Positions 34,759 to 42,885 of a stretch of DNA of 64,000 bases are shown here, piece by piece; position 1 is the stretch's first letter; every line of letters begins with the position of its first letter. The translations under genes and the position numbers were made by a program. The stretch spans positions 1,178,001-1,242,000 of the forward strand of contig NZ_CP127409.1 of assembly GCF_030291135.1 (NCBI RefSeq), read 5' to 3'. This stretch comes from Rhodanobacter thiooxydans. GTDB lineage: Bacteria; Pseudomonadota; Gammaproteobacteria; Xanthomonadales; Rhodanobacteraceae. Under the pieces are notes generated by a model. It did no database searches, was not told the origin of the DNA, and worked only from the letters and a program-made list of their open reading frames with translations.

Positions 34759-34796
34759 CAAAAAGAACGCCGCCCTCGGGGCGGCGTTCTTTTTTG
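34759..34796. terminator. Bidirectional terminator between bamC and fdxA
   Basis: A long near-perfect stem (AAAAAGAACGCCGCC paired with GGCGGCGTTCTTTTT) around a CTCGG-type loop gives T runs in both directions. It separates the convergent bamC-like gene and fdxA. Confidence 0.9.
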
Positions 34797-34806
34797 CAGA
34801 TGGACT

Positions 34807-35130
34807 TCAGCGCTGCAGCAGTTCGAGTTTGTCCGGCTTGCCTTCCCAGTCCCTGGCGTCGGGCAGGGCGTCCTTGCGTTCGGTGATCACCGGCCAGCTC
34901 CTGGCCAGCTCGGCGTTCAGCGCCACGAACCCTTCCTGGCCGGCCGGCACGTCGTCTTCCGGGTAGATCGCGTTGATCGGGCACTCCGGCTCGCACAGCG
35001 TGCAGTCGATGCACTCATCCGGATCAATCGCCAGGAAATTGGGGCCTTCGTGGAAGGCGTCGACCGGGCAGACCTCGACGCAGTCGGTGTACTTGCACTT
35101 GATGCAGTTGTCGATGACGACAAAGGTCAT
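34807..35130 (-). CDS. fdxA: 7Fe ferredoxin FdxA
   Basis: A 107-residue electron carrier with two cysteine clusters, [14 protein letters not shown] and [12 protein letters not shown], that hold one [3Fe-4S] and one [4Fe-4S] centre. The C-terminal acidic extension is normal for the proteobacterial and Azotobacter-type ferredoxin. It is probably a single-gene transcript ending at the shared terminator. Confidence 0.93.
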   Translation of the reverse strand: MTFVVIDNCIKCKYTDCVEVCPVDAFHEGPNFLAIDPDECIDCTLCEPECPINAIYPEDDVPAGQEGFVALNAELARSWPVITERKDALPDARDWEGKPDKLELLQR

Positions 35131-35305
35131 GGGCGGTTTTGGCCTGCTTGTGGGAAGTGTGTCAGGCGACCCGGCAAATCAGCGCGTCGGTTTTTGTGGA
35201 AAATGCAGCCATGGATGGCCGCTTTTGATCCAGCCAGTGGCGCCGAGCTGTACGTTGGCACTGGTCGGCCCAACTGGAGCAATCACGGAAGATTGCAAAA
35301 GCAAA

Positions 35306-35381
35306 TGGTGCTCCCTACGAGACTCGAACTCGTGTTCCCGCCTTGAGAGGGCAGTGTCCTAGGCCACTAGACGAAGGGAGC
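35306..35381 (-). tRNA. tRNA-Glu (anticodon CTC)
   Basis: A 76-base cloverleaf with CCA encoded. Acceptor stem GCTCCCT pairs with AGGGAGC, the D arm reads TCGTCTAGTGGCCTAGGACA, and the T arm GAGTTCGAGTCTC. Aligning the anticodon arm CTGCCCT-CTC-AAGGCGG with the standard tRNA-Glu gives anticodon CTC, which reads GAG. Confidence 0.93.
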
Positions 35382-35401
35382 GTTATGCAGCGAGGCGCGC
35401 T

Positions 35402-35429
35402 AGTATAGCGGAATTGTTTCGCCCGGCAA
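35402..35429 (-). promoter_or_regulatory. Sigma-70-like promoter of tRNA-Glu
   Basis: On the minus strand TTGCCG and TATACT are 16 bases apart, with the -10 element 20 bases before the tRNA 5' end. Confidence 0.6.
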
Positions 35430-35567
35430 TGCCTGCAGCGCATGGGTCTGCGCTGTCACAAGGCAGGAACCATCGGGCGCCCGCGTCTTGCGGGGCGGTT
35501 CGCGATGCGCCACGTCGCGATATATTGCAACCCACGGGCAGCTTCGCCCTGCAAGGACTCCGACCGC

Positions 35568-36926
35568 TTGAATCCCGAATCGAGGACCGACGCCACGCCG
35601 ACGCTGCGGGTCATTCCGCGCGACCAGCACATCGTCTCGCGCAAGAACATCAGCAAGGCGGCGTTGCGCGTGCTGTACCGCCTCAACGAGGCCGGCTACG
35701 CCGCTTACCTGGTCGGCGGCGCGGTACGCGACCTGTTGCTGGGGCTGCAGCCGAAGGACTTCGACGTGGCCACCGACGCCACCCCGGACGAGGTGAAGAA
35801 GCTGTTCCGCAACTGCCGCCTGATCGGCCGCCGTTTCCGGCTGGCGCACGTGGTGTTCGGCCCGGAAATCATCGAGGTGGCCACGTTCCGCGGCACCGGC
35901 GAGGAGGGCGGCGAGGGCGACCGCCACATCATCGACGGCCGCATCGTGCGCGACAACATCTGGGGCACGATCGAGGAGGACGCGCTGCGCCGCGACTTTC
36001 GCGTCAACGCGATGTACTACGACATCAGCGACTTCTCCGTGCGCGACTACGTCGGCGGCATGCAGGACCTGCAAGACCGCGTGCTGCGCCTGATCGGCGA
36101 CCCGGACACCCGTTACCACGAAGACCCGGTGCGCATGCTGCGCGCGGCGCGGCTGGCGGCGAAGCTTGGCATGCGCATCGACGCGGCCGCGATGGCGCCG
36201 TTCGAGACGCTGGGGCCGCTACTGGCCGACGCCGCGCCGGCGCGGCTGTTCGACGAGTCGCTGAAGATGTTCCTGGCCGGCAACGGCCTGAAGAGTTTCC
36301 GCATGCTGGAGCAGAGCGGCCTGCTGAAATTCCTGTTCCCGGCGACCGCGCGTGCGCTCAAGCGCGGCGACGAGGCGCTGCGGGCGCTGGTCGAGCATGG
36401 CCTGGCGAACACCGACGCGCGGATCGCCGAGGGCAAGTCGGTGACCCCGGCGTTCCTGTTCGCAGTGCTGCTGTGGGGCGAGGTGCGCGACGTGGCGCAC
36501 CAGCTGATCGGCCGCGGCGTCGAAGGCAACGAGGCATGGTCGCGCGCCGCGGCGCAGGTGGTCGGTGAACAGTGTCAGCGGGTGGCGATCCCGCGCCGGT
36601 TCACCTTCACCATGGAGGAGATATGGTCACTGCAGCCGCGCTTCGAGCAGGTCCAGCGCAAGCGGGTGTTCCGCCTGATGACGCACCCGCGGTTTCGCGC
36701 CGCGTTCGATTTCCTGCTGCTGCGCGGCGACGAATCACCGGCAATGCGCGAGCTGGGTCAGTGGTGGGCGCATGCGCAGCAGCTGCCGCAGGATGTGCTG
36801 GCCGCCGCGCTGCCGGCCGGCGGCGGCAGCGGTGCCAGTGATCATGTGGCACCGCCGGTAGCCGCCAGGCCGCCGCGCCCGCGCCGCCGGCGGCGCCGGT
36901 CAGTCGACAAATCGGGCTCCGTGTGA
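35568..36926 (+). CDS. pcnB: Poly(A) polymerase I
   Basis: Adds A-tails to RNA 3' ends, which marks them for decay. The nucleotidyltransferase head (about 30-180) has LVGGAVRDLLLG and DFDVATDATP, with the metal-binding Asp pair. The arm and body domains follow, with RRDFRVNAMYYD and RYHEDPVRMLRAAR. The C-terminal tail is Arg/Pro-rich (PRPRRRRRR), as in E. coli PcnB. The start is uncertain: TTG 35568 has AAGGA upstream, while ATG 35505 is also in frame. Its stop overlaps folK. Confidence 0.92.
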   Translation: MNPESRTDATPTLRVIPRDQHIVSRKNISKAALRVLYRLNEAGYAAYLVGGAVRDLLLGLQPKDFDVATDATPDEVKKLFRNCRLIGRRFRLAHVVFGPEIIEVATFRGTGEEGGEGDRHIIDGRIVRDNIWGTIEEDALRRDFRVNAMYYDISDFSVRDYVGGMQDLQDRVLRLIGDPDTRYHEDPVRMLRAARLAAKLGMRIDAAAMAPFETLGPLLADAAPARLFDESLKMFLAGNGLKSFRMLEQSGLLKFLFPATARALKRGDEALRALVEHGLANTDARIAEGKSVTPAFLFAVLLWGEVRDVAHQLIGRGVEGNEAWSRAAAQVVGEQCQRVAIPRRFTFTMEEIWSLQPRFEQVQRKRVFRLMTHPRFRAAFDFLLLRGDESPAMRELGQWWAHAQQLPQDVLAAALPAGGGSGASDHVAPPVAARPPRPRRRRRRSVDKSGSV

Positions 36927-37402
36927 CCCTGGCCTACGTCGCGCTGGGCAGCAATCTCGGCGACCCGCGGCAACAGTTGCTCGACGCCATGGAGGCATTG
37001 GCGAACCTGCCCGACACCCGCCTGCTGCAGCGTTCGCGGCTGTACCGCACGCTGCCGTGGGGCGTGCTGGAGCAGCCACCCTTCATCAATGCCGCGGTGG
37101 AACTGGACACTGTGCTGTCGCCGCACGCCTTGCTGAACGCCTTGCTGGCGATCGAGCAGCACGCCGGCCGCGTGCGCGGCGAGCGCAACGGGCCGCGCAC
37201 GCTGGATCTGGACCTGCTGCACGTCGACGGCGTGCAACTCGACGACCCGCAGCTGACCCTGCCGCATCCGCGCATGGCCGAGCGGGCGTTCGTGCTGTTG
37301 CCCCTGCACGATATTGCGCCCACGCTGCGCTTGTCCGGGCAGACTACGGTAGCGGAGCTGCTCGCCCGGCTCGATCTGGCCGGCTGTGAACGCGTGGCTT
37401 GA
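36923..37402 (+). CDS. folK: HPPK, folate pyrophosphokinase
   Basis: 2-amino-4-hydroxy-6-hydroxymethyldihydropteridine pyrophosphokinase of folate synthesis. The 159-residue protein has AYVALGSNLGDP at the start and the ATP-binding signature RNGPRTLDLDLL. The GTG start overlaps the pcnB stop by 4 bases, so translation is coupled. The panB gene follows 54 bases later, giving a folate-pantothenate cofactor block as in several proteobacteria. Confidence 0.94.
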   Translation: MTLAYVALGSNLGDPRQQLLDAMEALANLPDTRLLQRSRLYRTLPWGVLEQPPFINAAVELDTVLSPHALLNALLAIEQHAGRVRGERNGPRTLDLDLLHVDGVQLDDPQLTLPHPRMAERAFVLLPLHDIAPTLRLSGQTTVAELLARLDLAGCERVA

Positions 37403-37456
37403 GCCATCACCGCGGCGCGCCGGATAATCGGCGGCCACCCCATCCCAGGAATTGCC

Positions 37457-38287
37457 GTGTACGTGCAGAACGCCAGTGTCCCCGACCGCAAGCCGGTGAC
37501 CGTGCCAGGCCTGCTTGCGATGAAGGCGCAGGGACGGCGCATCGTGATGCTCACCGCCTATGACGCCAGCTTCGCCTGGCAGCTGGAGGCGGCCGGCGTC
37601 GACATCGCGCTGGTCGGCGATTCGCTCGGCATGGTGATCCAGGGACATGCCAGCACGCTGCCGGTGACGCTGGAGCACATGGTCTACCACACCGCCGCGG
37701 TGGCGCGCGGGCTGTCGGCCACGCTGCTGGTGGCCGACCTGCCGTTCATGGCCGACCGCGACGTGGCGCATGCGCTGGAAGCGGGCGCGCGGCTGGTCGG
37801 CGAGGCCGGCGCGGCGATGGTGAAGATCGAGGGCGCCGCGCCGCACGTGCTGGAGGCGATCGCGGCGCTCACCGCGCGCGCCATCCCGGTCTGCGCCCAT
37901 CTCGGGCTCACCCCGCAGTCGGTGCACAAGTTCGGCGGCTTCAGGATCCAGGGCCGCGAGCAGACCGCCGCCGACCGCGTGCTGACAGAGGCGCTGGCGG
38001 TGCAGGCGGCCGGGGCGGACCTGCTGGTGATGGAAGGCGTGCCGGTCGAACTGGGCCAGCGGGTGACCGCGGCGCTGACGATCCCGGTGATCGGCATCGG
38101 CGCCGGCCCGCATTGCGACGGCCAGGTGCTGGTGATCCACGACATGCTGGGCATCACCCCGGGCAAGCGGCCGAAGTTCAGCAAGGATTTCCTGGCCGGG
38201 CGCGATTCTGTCGGCGCGGCAATCGCCGCCTACGCCGAGGACGTGCGCAGCGGCGCCTTCCCGGCCCCCGAGCATTGCTTCAACTGA
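37457..38287 (+). CDS. panB: Ketopantoate hydroxymethyltransferase
   Basis: First step of pantothenate synthesis: transfers a hydroxymethyl group from methylene-tetrahydrofolate to ketoisovalerate. The 276-residue TIM barrel has MLTAYDASFA, VGDSLGMV with the metal-binding Asp, and the active-site Glu in VKIEGA. GTG start. It is followed by panC 17 bases later on the same strand. Confidence 0.95.
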   Translation: MYVQNASVPDRKPVTVPGLLAMKAQGRRIVMLTAYDASFAWQLEAAGVDIALVGDSLGMVIQGHASTLPVTLEHMVYHTAAVARGLSATLLVADLPFMADRDVAHALEAGARLVGEAGAAMVKIEGAAPHVLEAIAALTARAIPVCAHLGLTPQSVHKFGGFRIQGREQTAADRVLTEALAVQAAGADLLVMEGVPVELGQRVTAALTIPVIGIGAGPHCDGQVLVIHDMLGITPGKRPKFSKDFLAGRDSVGAAIAAYAEDVRSGAFPAPEHCFN

Positions 38288-38304
38288 CCTGAGCGAGCCT
38301 GCCC

Positions 38305-39150
38305 ATGCAGACCGTACAAGACGTCCCGGCCCTGCGCGCCGCGATCCGCGGCTGGCGCACGCAGGGCCAGACGGTGGGCTTCGTGCCGACCATGGGCAAC
38401 CTGCACGCGGGCCACCAGTCGCTGATCAGGCTGGCGCGCGCGCGCACCGAGCGGGTGGTCGCCAGCGTGTTCGTCAACCCCACCCAGTTCGGGCCGAACG
38501 AGGATTACGACCGCTACCCGCGCACCCTGGTGCAGGATCAGGCGGCGCTGGCCGAGCAGGATTGCGACCTGCTGTTCGCGCCGGACGTGGCCACGATGTA
38601 TCCGTTTGGTCCCGCGCACAGCGTCAGCGTGCGCGTACCGCAGATCACCGACACGCTGGAAGGCGCGCATCGCCCCGGGCATTTCGACGGCATGGCCACC
38701 GTGGTGTGCAAGCTGTTCAACCTGGTGCAGCCGGACGTGGCGGTGTTCGGGCAGAAGGACTTCCAGCAGCTGAAGGTGGTCGAGCGGATGGTGCGCGACC
38801 TGGGGTTGCCGGTGAAGGTAGTGGCAGCGCCGATCCTGCGCGCCGACGACGGCCTGGCGCTGAGCTCGCGCAACCAGTACCTGAGCGCCGGGGAGCGCGC
38901 ACGCGCGCCGCTGATCCACGACAGCCTGCAGAAGATGCGTGAACTGCTGGCGCAGGGGCATCCGTGGCAGGCCATCGAGCAGACCGCCGCCGCGCGCCTC
39001 GAACGGGCGGGCTTCGTCCCCGATTACGTGGTAATCCGCCGTGCCGAGGACCTGGCCGAACCGGCCGAAGGCGAGCGCGGAGGCCTGGTGGCGCTGGTCG
39101 CGGCCCGCCTTGGCCATACCCGCCTGATCGACAACTTGCTGCTCGACTGA
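38305..39150 (+). CDS. panC: Pantothenate synthetase
   Basis: Joins pantoate and beta-alanine with ATP. The 281-residue protein has the PTMGNLHAGHQSL nucleotide-binding start with the HxGH signature, and the FGQKDFQQLKVV and LSSRNQYLS (KMSKS-like) motifs. It stands between panB and panD in the pantothenate operon. Confidence 0.95.
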   Translation: MQTVQDVPALRAAIRGWRTQGQTVGFVPTMGNLHAGHQSLIRLARARTERVVASVFVNPTQFGPNEDYDRYPRTLVQDQAALAEQDCDLLFAPDVATMYPFGPAHSVSVRVPQITDTLEGAHRPGHFDGMATVVCKLFNLVQPDVAVFGQKDFQQLKVVERMVRDLGLPVKVVAAPILRADDGLALSSRNQYLSAGERARAPLIHDSLQKMRELLAQGHPWQAIEQTAAARLERAGFVPDYVVIRRAEDLAEPAEGERGGLVALVAARLGHTRLIDNLLLD

Positions 39151-39250
39151 GTTGCCCGCATATCGGGGGCGTTGCCGCTGATGTTGCGGTGCAACGTCAT
39201 CGGTTCGATAATTGCGGACTTTGCAGGCTGTCCCTGCCGGAAAGAATGTC

Positions 39251-39643
39251 ATGCACCTGAACATGCTCAAGGCCAAGATCCACCGCGCCACGGTGACCCA
39301 TGCCGAGCTGCACTACGAGGGCTCGATCGCGATCGACGGTCTGCTGCTGGATGCCTCGGGCATCCGCGAGTACGAGCAGATCCACGCCTGGAACGTCAAC
39401 AGCGGCCAGCGCTTCGTCACCTATGCGCTGCGCGCCGAGGAAGGCTCGGGCATCATCTCGGTCAACGGCAGCGCGGCACGCAGCGCGCAGGCAGGCGATG
39501 TCATCATCATCGCGGCCTTCGTGCAGCTGAGCGAGGCGGAACTGGAACAGTACCAGCCCACTTGCGTCTACATTGCGGCGGGCGCGGGCAACCGCATCAG
39601 CCACACCAACCGTTCCATCCCCAAGCAGATGGCCGCGGCCTGA
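39251..39643 (+). CDS. panD: Aspartate 1-decarboxylase
   Basis: Makes beta-alanine from aspartate for pantothenate. The 130-residue proenzyme self-cleaves between Gly24 and Ser25 (HYEGSIAID) to form the pyruvoyl group; Lys9, Tyr22 and Arg54-type residues are in place. GGAAAG precedes ATG 39251. It is the last gene of panB-panC-panD. The next gene, queG, converges on it. Confidence 0.94.
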   Translation: MHLNMLKAKIHRATVTHAELHYEGSIAIDGLLLDASGIREYEQIHAWNVNSGQRFVTYALRAEEGSGIISVNGSAARSAQAGDVIIIAAFVQLSEAELEQYQPTCVYIAAGAGNRISHTNRSIPKQMAAA

Positions 39644-39647
39644 GCTG

Positions 39648-40721
39648 TCAGCCGCGCTGCTTCGCCAGCGCCCACGCCACGTGCTCGCGCACGACCGCCG
39701 ACGGGTGGTCGGCGCGTGTGTTGAGCGCCTTGATCGCTGCCACTGACTTCGGCGCATTGCCCAGCGCCACCGCGATGTTGCGCAGCCAGCCTTCGTAGCC
39801 GGTGCGGCGGATCGCCATGCCTTCGGTGCGCTTGAGGAATTCGTCCTCGCTCCATGCAAACAGCTCGACCAGCTTCGCGCCATCGAGGCTGTGCCGTGGC
39901 GCGAAATCCGGCTCGGCGGTCGCCTGCGCGAACTTGTTCCACGGGCACACCAGCTGGCAGTCGTCGCAGCCGAAGATGCGGTTGCCCATCGGCGTGCGCA
40001 GTTCTTCCGGGATGCTGCCTTTCAACTCGATCGTGAGGTACGAGATGCAGCGCTTGGCGTCGAGCCGGTACGGCCCCAGGATTGCCTGCGTCGGGCACAC
40101 CTCGATGCAGCGCGTACAGGTGCCGCAATGCGCGCTGGCCGGTTCGTCCAGCGGCAACGGCAGGTCGGTGTACAGCTCGCCGAGGAAGAAGTACGAGCCG
40201 GCATGGCGGTTGATCAGCACGGTGTGCTTGCCGATCCAGCCCAGTCCCGCGTTGCGTGCCAGCGCCTTCTCCAGCACCGGCGCGGAGTCCACGTAGGCGC
40301 GATAGCCGAAGTCGCCGACCACGCCGTGGATGCGCTCGGCCAGCTTCTGCAAACGGTTGCGCATCAGCTTGTGGTAATCGCGCCCCAGCGCATAACGCGA
40401 TACGTAACCCGCTTCGGCGTCGCCGAGTACGTCCCACGCATTCGCGGTGCCGGGCGGAATGTAGTCCATGCGCACCGAGATCACCCGCTGCGTGCCCGGC
40501 TCCAGTTCGGCCGGGCGGGTGCGCTTGGTGCCGTGCCGCGCCATGTATTCCATCTCGCCGTGATGACCGCCCTCGAGCCAGCGCTGCAGGTGTTGCTCGT
40601 CGTCGCCGAGGTCGGTGCCGCTGATGCCGGCGTCAGCGAAACCCAGTTCGATCGCCCAGCGCTTGATGTCGCGCGCGAGCGCGGCGTAATCGGGCGAAGC
40701 GGACGAGGTGGTGCTGGACAT
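39648..40721 (-). CDS. queG: Epoxyqueuosine reductase
   Basis: Last step of queuosine tRNA modification, using cobalamin and iron-sulfur clusters. The 357-residue protein has two ferredoxin-type clusters, CGTCTRCIEVCP and CDDCQLVCPWN, the cobalamin-domain motif VDSAPVLEKALA and a C-terminal HEAT-like region. It is divergent from nnrD with a 39-base gap, so the two promoters must overlap. Confidence 0.94.
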   Translation of the reverse strand: MSSTTSSASPDYAALARDIKRWAIELGFADAGISGTDLGDDEQHLQRWLEGGHHGEMEYMARHGTKRTRPAELEPGTQRVISVRMDYIPPGTANAWDVLGDAEAGYVSRYALGRDYHKLMRNRLQKLAERIHGVVGDFGYRAYVDSAPVLEKALARNAGLGWIGKHTVLINRHAGSYFFLGELYTDLPLPLDEPASAHCGTCTRCIEVCPTQAILGPYRLDAKRCISYLTIELKGSIPEELRTPMGNRIFGCDDCQLVCPWNKFAQATAEPDFAPRHSLDGAKLVELFAWSEDEFLKRTEGMAIRRTGYEGWLRNIAVALGNAPKSVAAIKALNTRADHPSAVVREHVAWALAKQRG

Positions 40722-40728
40722 CCGCCTA

Positions 40729-40754
40729 TTGTAGAGGCGGCCCATGCCTATAAT
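40729..40754 (+). promoter_or_regulatory. Promoter implying a leaderless nnrD transcript
   Basis: A perfect TATAAT (40749-40754) lies 6 bases before the nnrD ATG (40761). With a standard 6-7 base distance, transcription would start at the A of the start codon. The upstream TTGTAG at 40729 has only 14 bases of spacing, so the -35 is weak. Confidence 0.5.
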
Positions 40755-40760
40755 CCGCGC

Positions 40761-42260
40761 ATGCCCGCCCATCCCTACAGCCGCCATCTGCATACCGTCG
40801 AACAGTTGCGCGCGATGGAGCGTGCGGCGTTGTCGGCGCTGGGCATCTCCGGCCCCGAGCTGATGCGCCGCGCGGCCAGTGCCGCGCTGAACAGCCTGCG
40901 CCGGCACTGGCCGCAACTGCAGCAGGTCTGCATCCATTGCGGCCCCGGCAACAACGGCGGCGACGGTTTCCTGCTCGGCGTGCTGGCACGCGAGGCCGGC
41001 ATGCAGGTCGAGCTGGTGGCGCTGTCGGCGACCTCGCACGGCGACGCCGCAGCGGCACGCGCGGCGTGGGAAGCGGGCGGTGGCCGGGTGCGCTTGTGGG
41101 ATGCGCAAGGAGCGCTGCCCGACGCCGAGCTGCACGTGGATGCGCTGTATGGCATCGGACTCAACCGCGCGCCGGAGGCGGCCGTGACCAGGCTGATCGA
41201 GGCGATCAATCGCAGCGGCCGCCCGGTGCTGGCGCTGGACGTGCCCAGCGGCCTGGATACGGATACAGGCAGCTGTCCCGGCGCGGCGATCCGCGCGGAT
41301 GTCACGGTGACCTTCATCGCCGGCAAGCGCGGGCTGCACACCGGACGCGCGGCCGATCAGGTCGGTGTGCTCGAACTGGCGACCCTGGGCGTGCCGGACA
41401 GCGTCTATGCCGACACGCTGCCCGACGCACGTTTGCTGGTTGCCGAGGCGTTGCCGCCGCGCGCGCGCTACGCGAACAAGGGCAACTACGGCCACGTGCT
41501 GGTGATTGGCGGCGAGCACGGCATGGCCGGCACCGTACGCCTGGCCGGGGAGTCGGCGTTGCGCGCCGGCGCTGGCCTGGTCAGCGTGGCGACGCGGGCG
41601 GCACATGTGTTCGCGCTGAATGCGGCGCGGCCGGAACTGATGGCGCACGGTGTCGACGGGCCGCAAGCACTGGCGCCGCTGCTCGAACGGGCCAGCGTGC
41701 TGGCGCTGGGACCCGGCCTGGGACAGGCGGGCTGGGGGCATGCCCTGTGGTTGACCGCGCTGGATGCGAACAAGCTGCTGGTGCTCGATGCCGACGGACT
41801 GAACCTGCTCGCACGCGAGCCGCGCCGGTTCACCGCGCCGACGGTGCTGACGCCACATCCGGGTGAGGCGGCACGTTTGCTGGGAATCACCACCGGAGAG
41901 GTCGAACAGGATCGCTTCGCCGCGGCACGCGAAATCGCGCGCCGCTACCACGCCGTCGTGGTGTTGAAGGGTGCAGGCAGTCTTGTTGCCGATCCGGGTG
42001 GACGTCTGGACGTCTGTCCGTGGGGCAATCCAGGGATGGCCAGTGGCGGCATGGGTGACCTGCTCACCGGTGTCGTGGCGGCGCTGCTGGCGCAAGGCTG
42101 CAGTGCATGGCAGGCGGCCTGTCTTGGCGCGGGCCTGCACGCCCGTGCGGGCGATCTTGCCGCCCGCCAGGGTGAGCGTGGCTTGCTGGCCAGTGATCTG
42201 TTGGCGCCGATTCGTGCGCTGGGCAATGGCGTGACCGGTTATGAGCGTGAACATGATTGA
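40761..42260 (+). CDS. nnrD: Bifunctional NAD(P)H-hydrate epimerase/dehydratase
   Basis: Repairs hydrated NADH and NADPH. The N-terminal epimerase domain (about 1-215) has GPGNNGGDGFL and DVPSGLDTDTG. The C-terminal ADP-dependent dehydratase domain (about 225-500) has VIGGEHGMAGTVRLAGESALRAG-type glycine loops and the catalytic Asp in GNPGMASGGMGDLLTG. Its end overlaps tsaE by 20 bases. No ribosome binding site fits between the -10 box and the ATG. Confidence 0.94.
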   Translation: MPAHPYSRHLHTVEQLRAMERAALSALGISGPELMRRAASAALNSLRRHWPQLQQVCIHCGPGNNGGDGFLLGVLAREAGMQVELVALSATSHGDAAAARAAWEAGGGRVRLWDAQGALPDAELHVDALYGIGLNRAPEAAVTRLIEAINRSGRPVLALDVPSGLDTDTGSCPGAAIRADVTVTFIAGKRGLHTGRAADQVGVLELATLGVPDSVYADTLPDARLLVAEALPPRARYANKGNYGHVLVIGGEHGMAGTVRLAGESALRAGAGLVSVATRAAHVFALNAARPELMAHGVDGPQALAPLLERASVLALGPGLGQAGWGHALWLTALDANKLLVLDADGLNLLAREPRRFTAPTVLTPHPGEAARLLGITTGEVEQDRFAAAREIARRYHAVVVLKGAGSLVADPGGRLDVCPWGNPGMASGGMGDLLTGVVAALLAQGCSAWQAACLGAGLHARAGDLAARQGERGLLASDLLAPIRALGNGVTGYEREHD

Positions 42261-42729
42261 GCAAGTCGATGACGGACTCCGCTGGTCGCTGGCCGACGAA
42301 GCTGCCACGGTGGCATTCGGGTCGCAGGTCGCGGGGGCGCTGGATGAGGGCCTGGTGCTCTACCTGCATGGCCCGCTGGGTGCCGGCAAGACCAGTTTTG
42401 CCCGCGCATTGCTGACCACCCTCGGCGTCGGCGAGCGGGTCAAGAGTCCCACCTACAGCCTGATCGAAGGCTACCTGGCGAAGGATCGCCCGGCCTGGCA
42501 TCTGGACCTGTACCGGATCGCCGATCCTGCCGAGCTGGAGTGGCTGGGCCTGGACGCGCTGGCCGATCCGGCTGCCGTGGTACTGGTGGAATGGCCCGAG
42601 CGAGGCGCCGGAGCGCTTCCGGCAGCGGACGCGGAACTGCTGCTCGATTACGCCGGCGCCGGCCGTCATGCCTTGCTGCGCGCACAGGGCCCGCGTGGCA
42701 GGCGCCTGCTCGACCGGCTCGCCAAGTAA
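42241..42729 (+). CDS. tsaE: tRNA threonylcarbamoyladenosine biosynthesis ATPase
   Basis: Powers the TsaB-TsaD complex that makes the t6A modification of tRNAs. The 162-residue protein has Walker A LHGPLGAGKTSFAR (about 43-56) and the KSPTYSLIEGY and DLYRI motifs. ATG 42241 and 42253 are both in frame. It overlaps nnrD and precedes the amidase and mutL genes, the order common in gammaproteobacteria. Confidence 0.94.
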   Translation: MSVNMIEQVDDGLRWSLADEAATVAFGSQVAGALDEGLVLYLHGPLGAGKTSFARALLTTLGVGERVKSPTYSLIEGYLAKDRPAWHLDLYRIADPAELEWLGLDALADPAAVVLVEWPERGAGALPAADAELLLDYAGAGRHALLRAQGPRGRRLLDRLAK

Positions 42730-42885
42730 TTATTTCCCTTGGAAAATTTGCCGGACGGCATTCAGGAAACGATTCCAGTGGAATACGCGAGTTGCATCCC
42801 GTAACTTGATCTCACCTGATGAATGATTCGCAGGTTATGGATATTCAAGGGAAAAGTCTTGCAATGCCGACGGGGCTGCGCTTCA

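Noticed and set aside
39891..40760. A 290-codon in-frame extension upstream of nnrD.
   Set aside because: It is antisense to queG, whose iron-sulfur motifs are clear, and a -10 box lies directly before the nnrD ATG.
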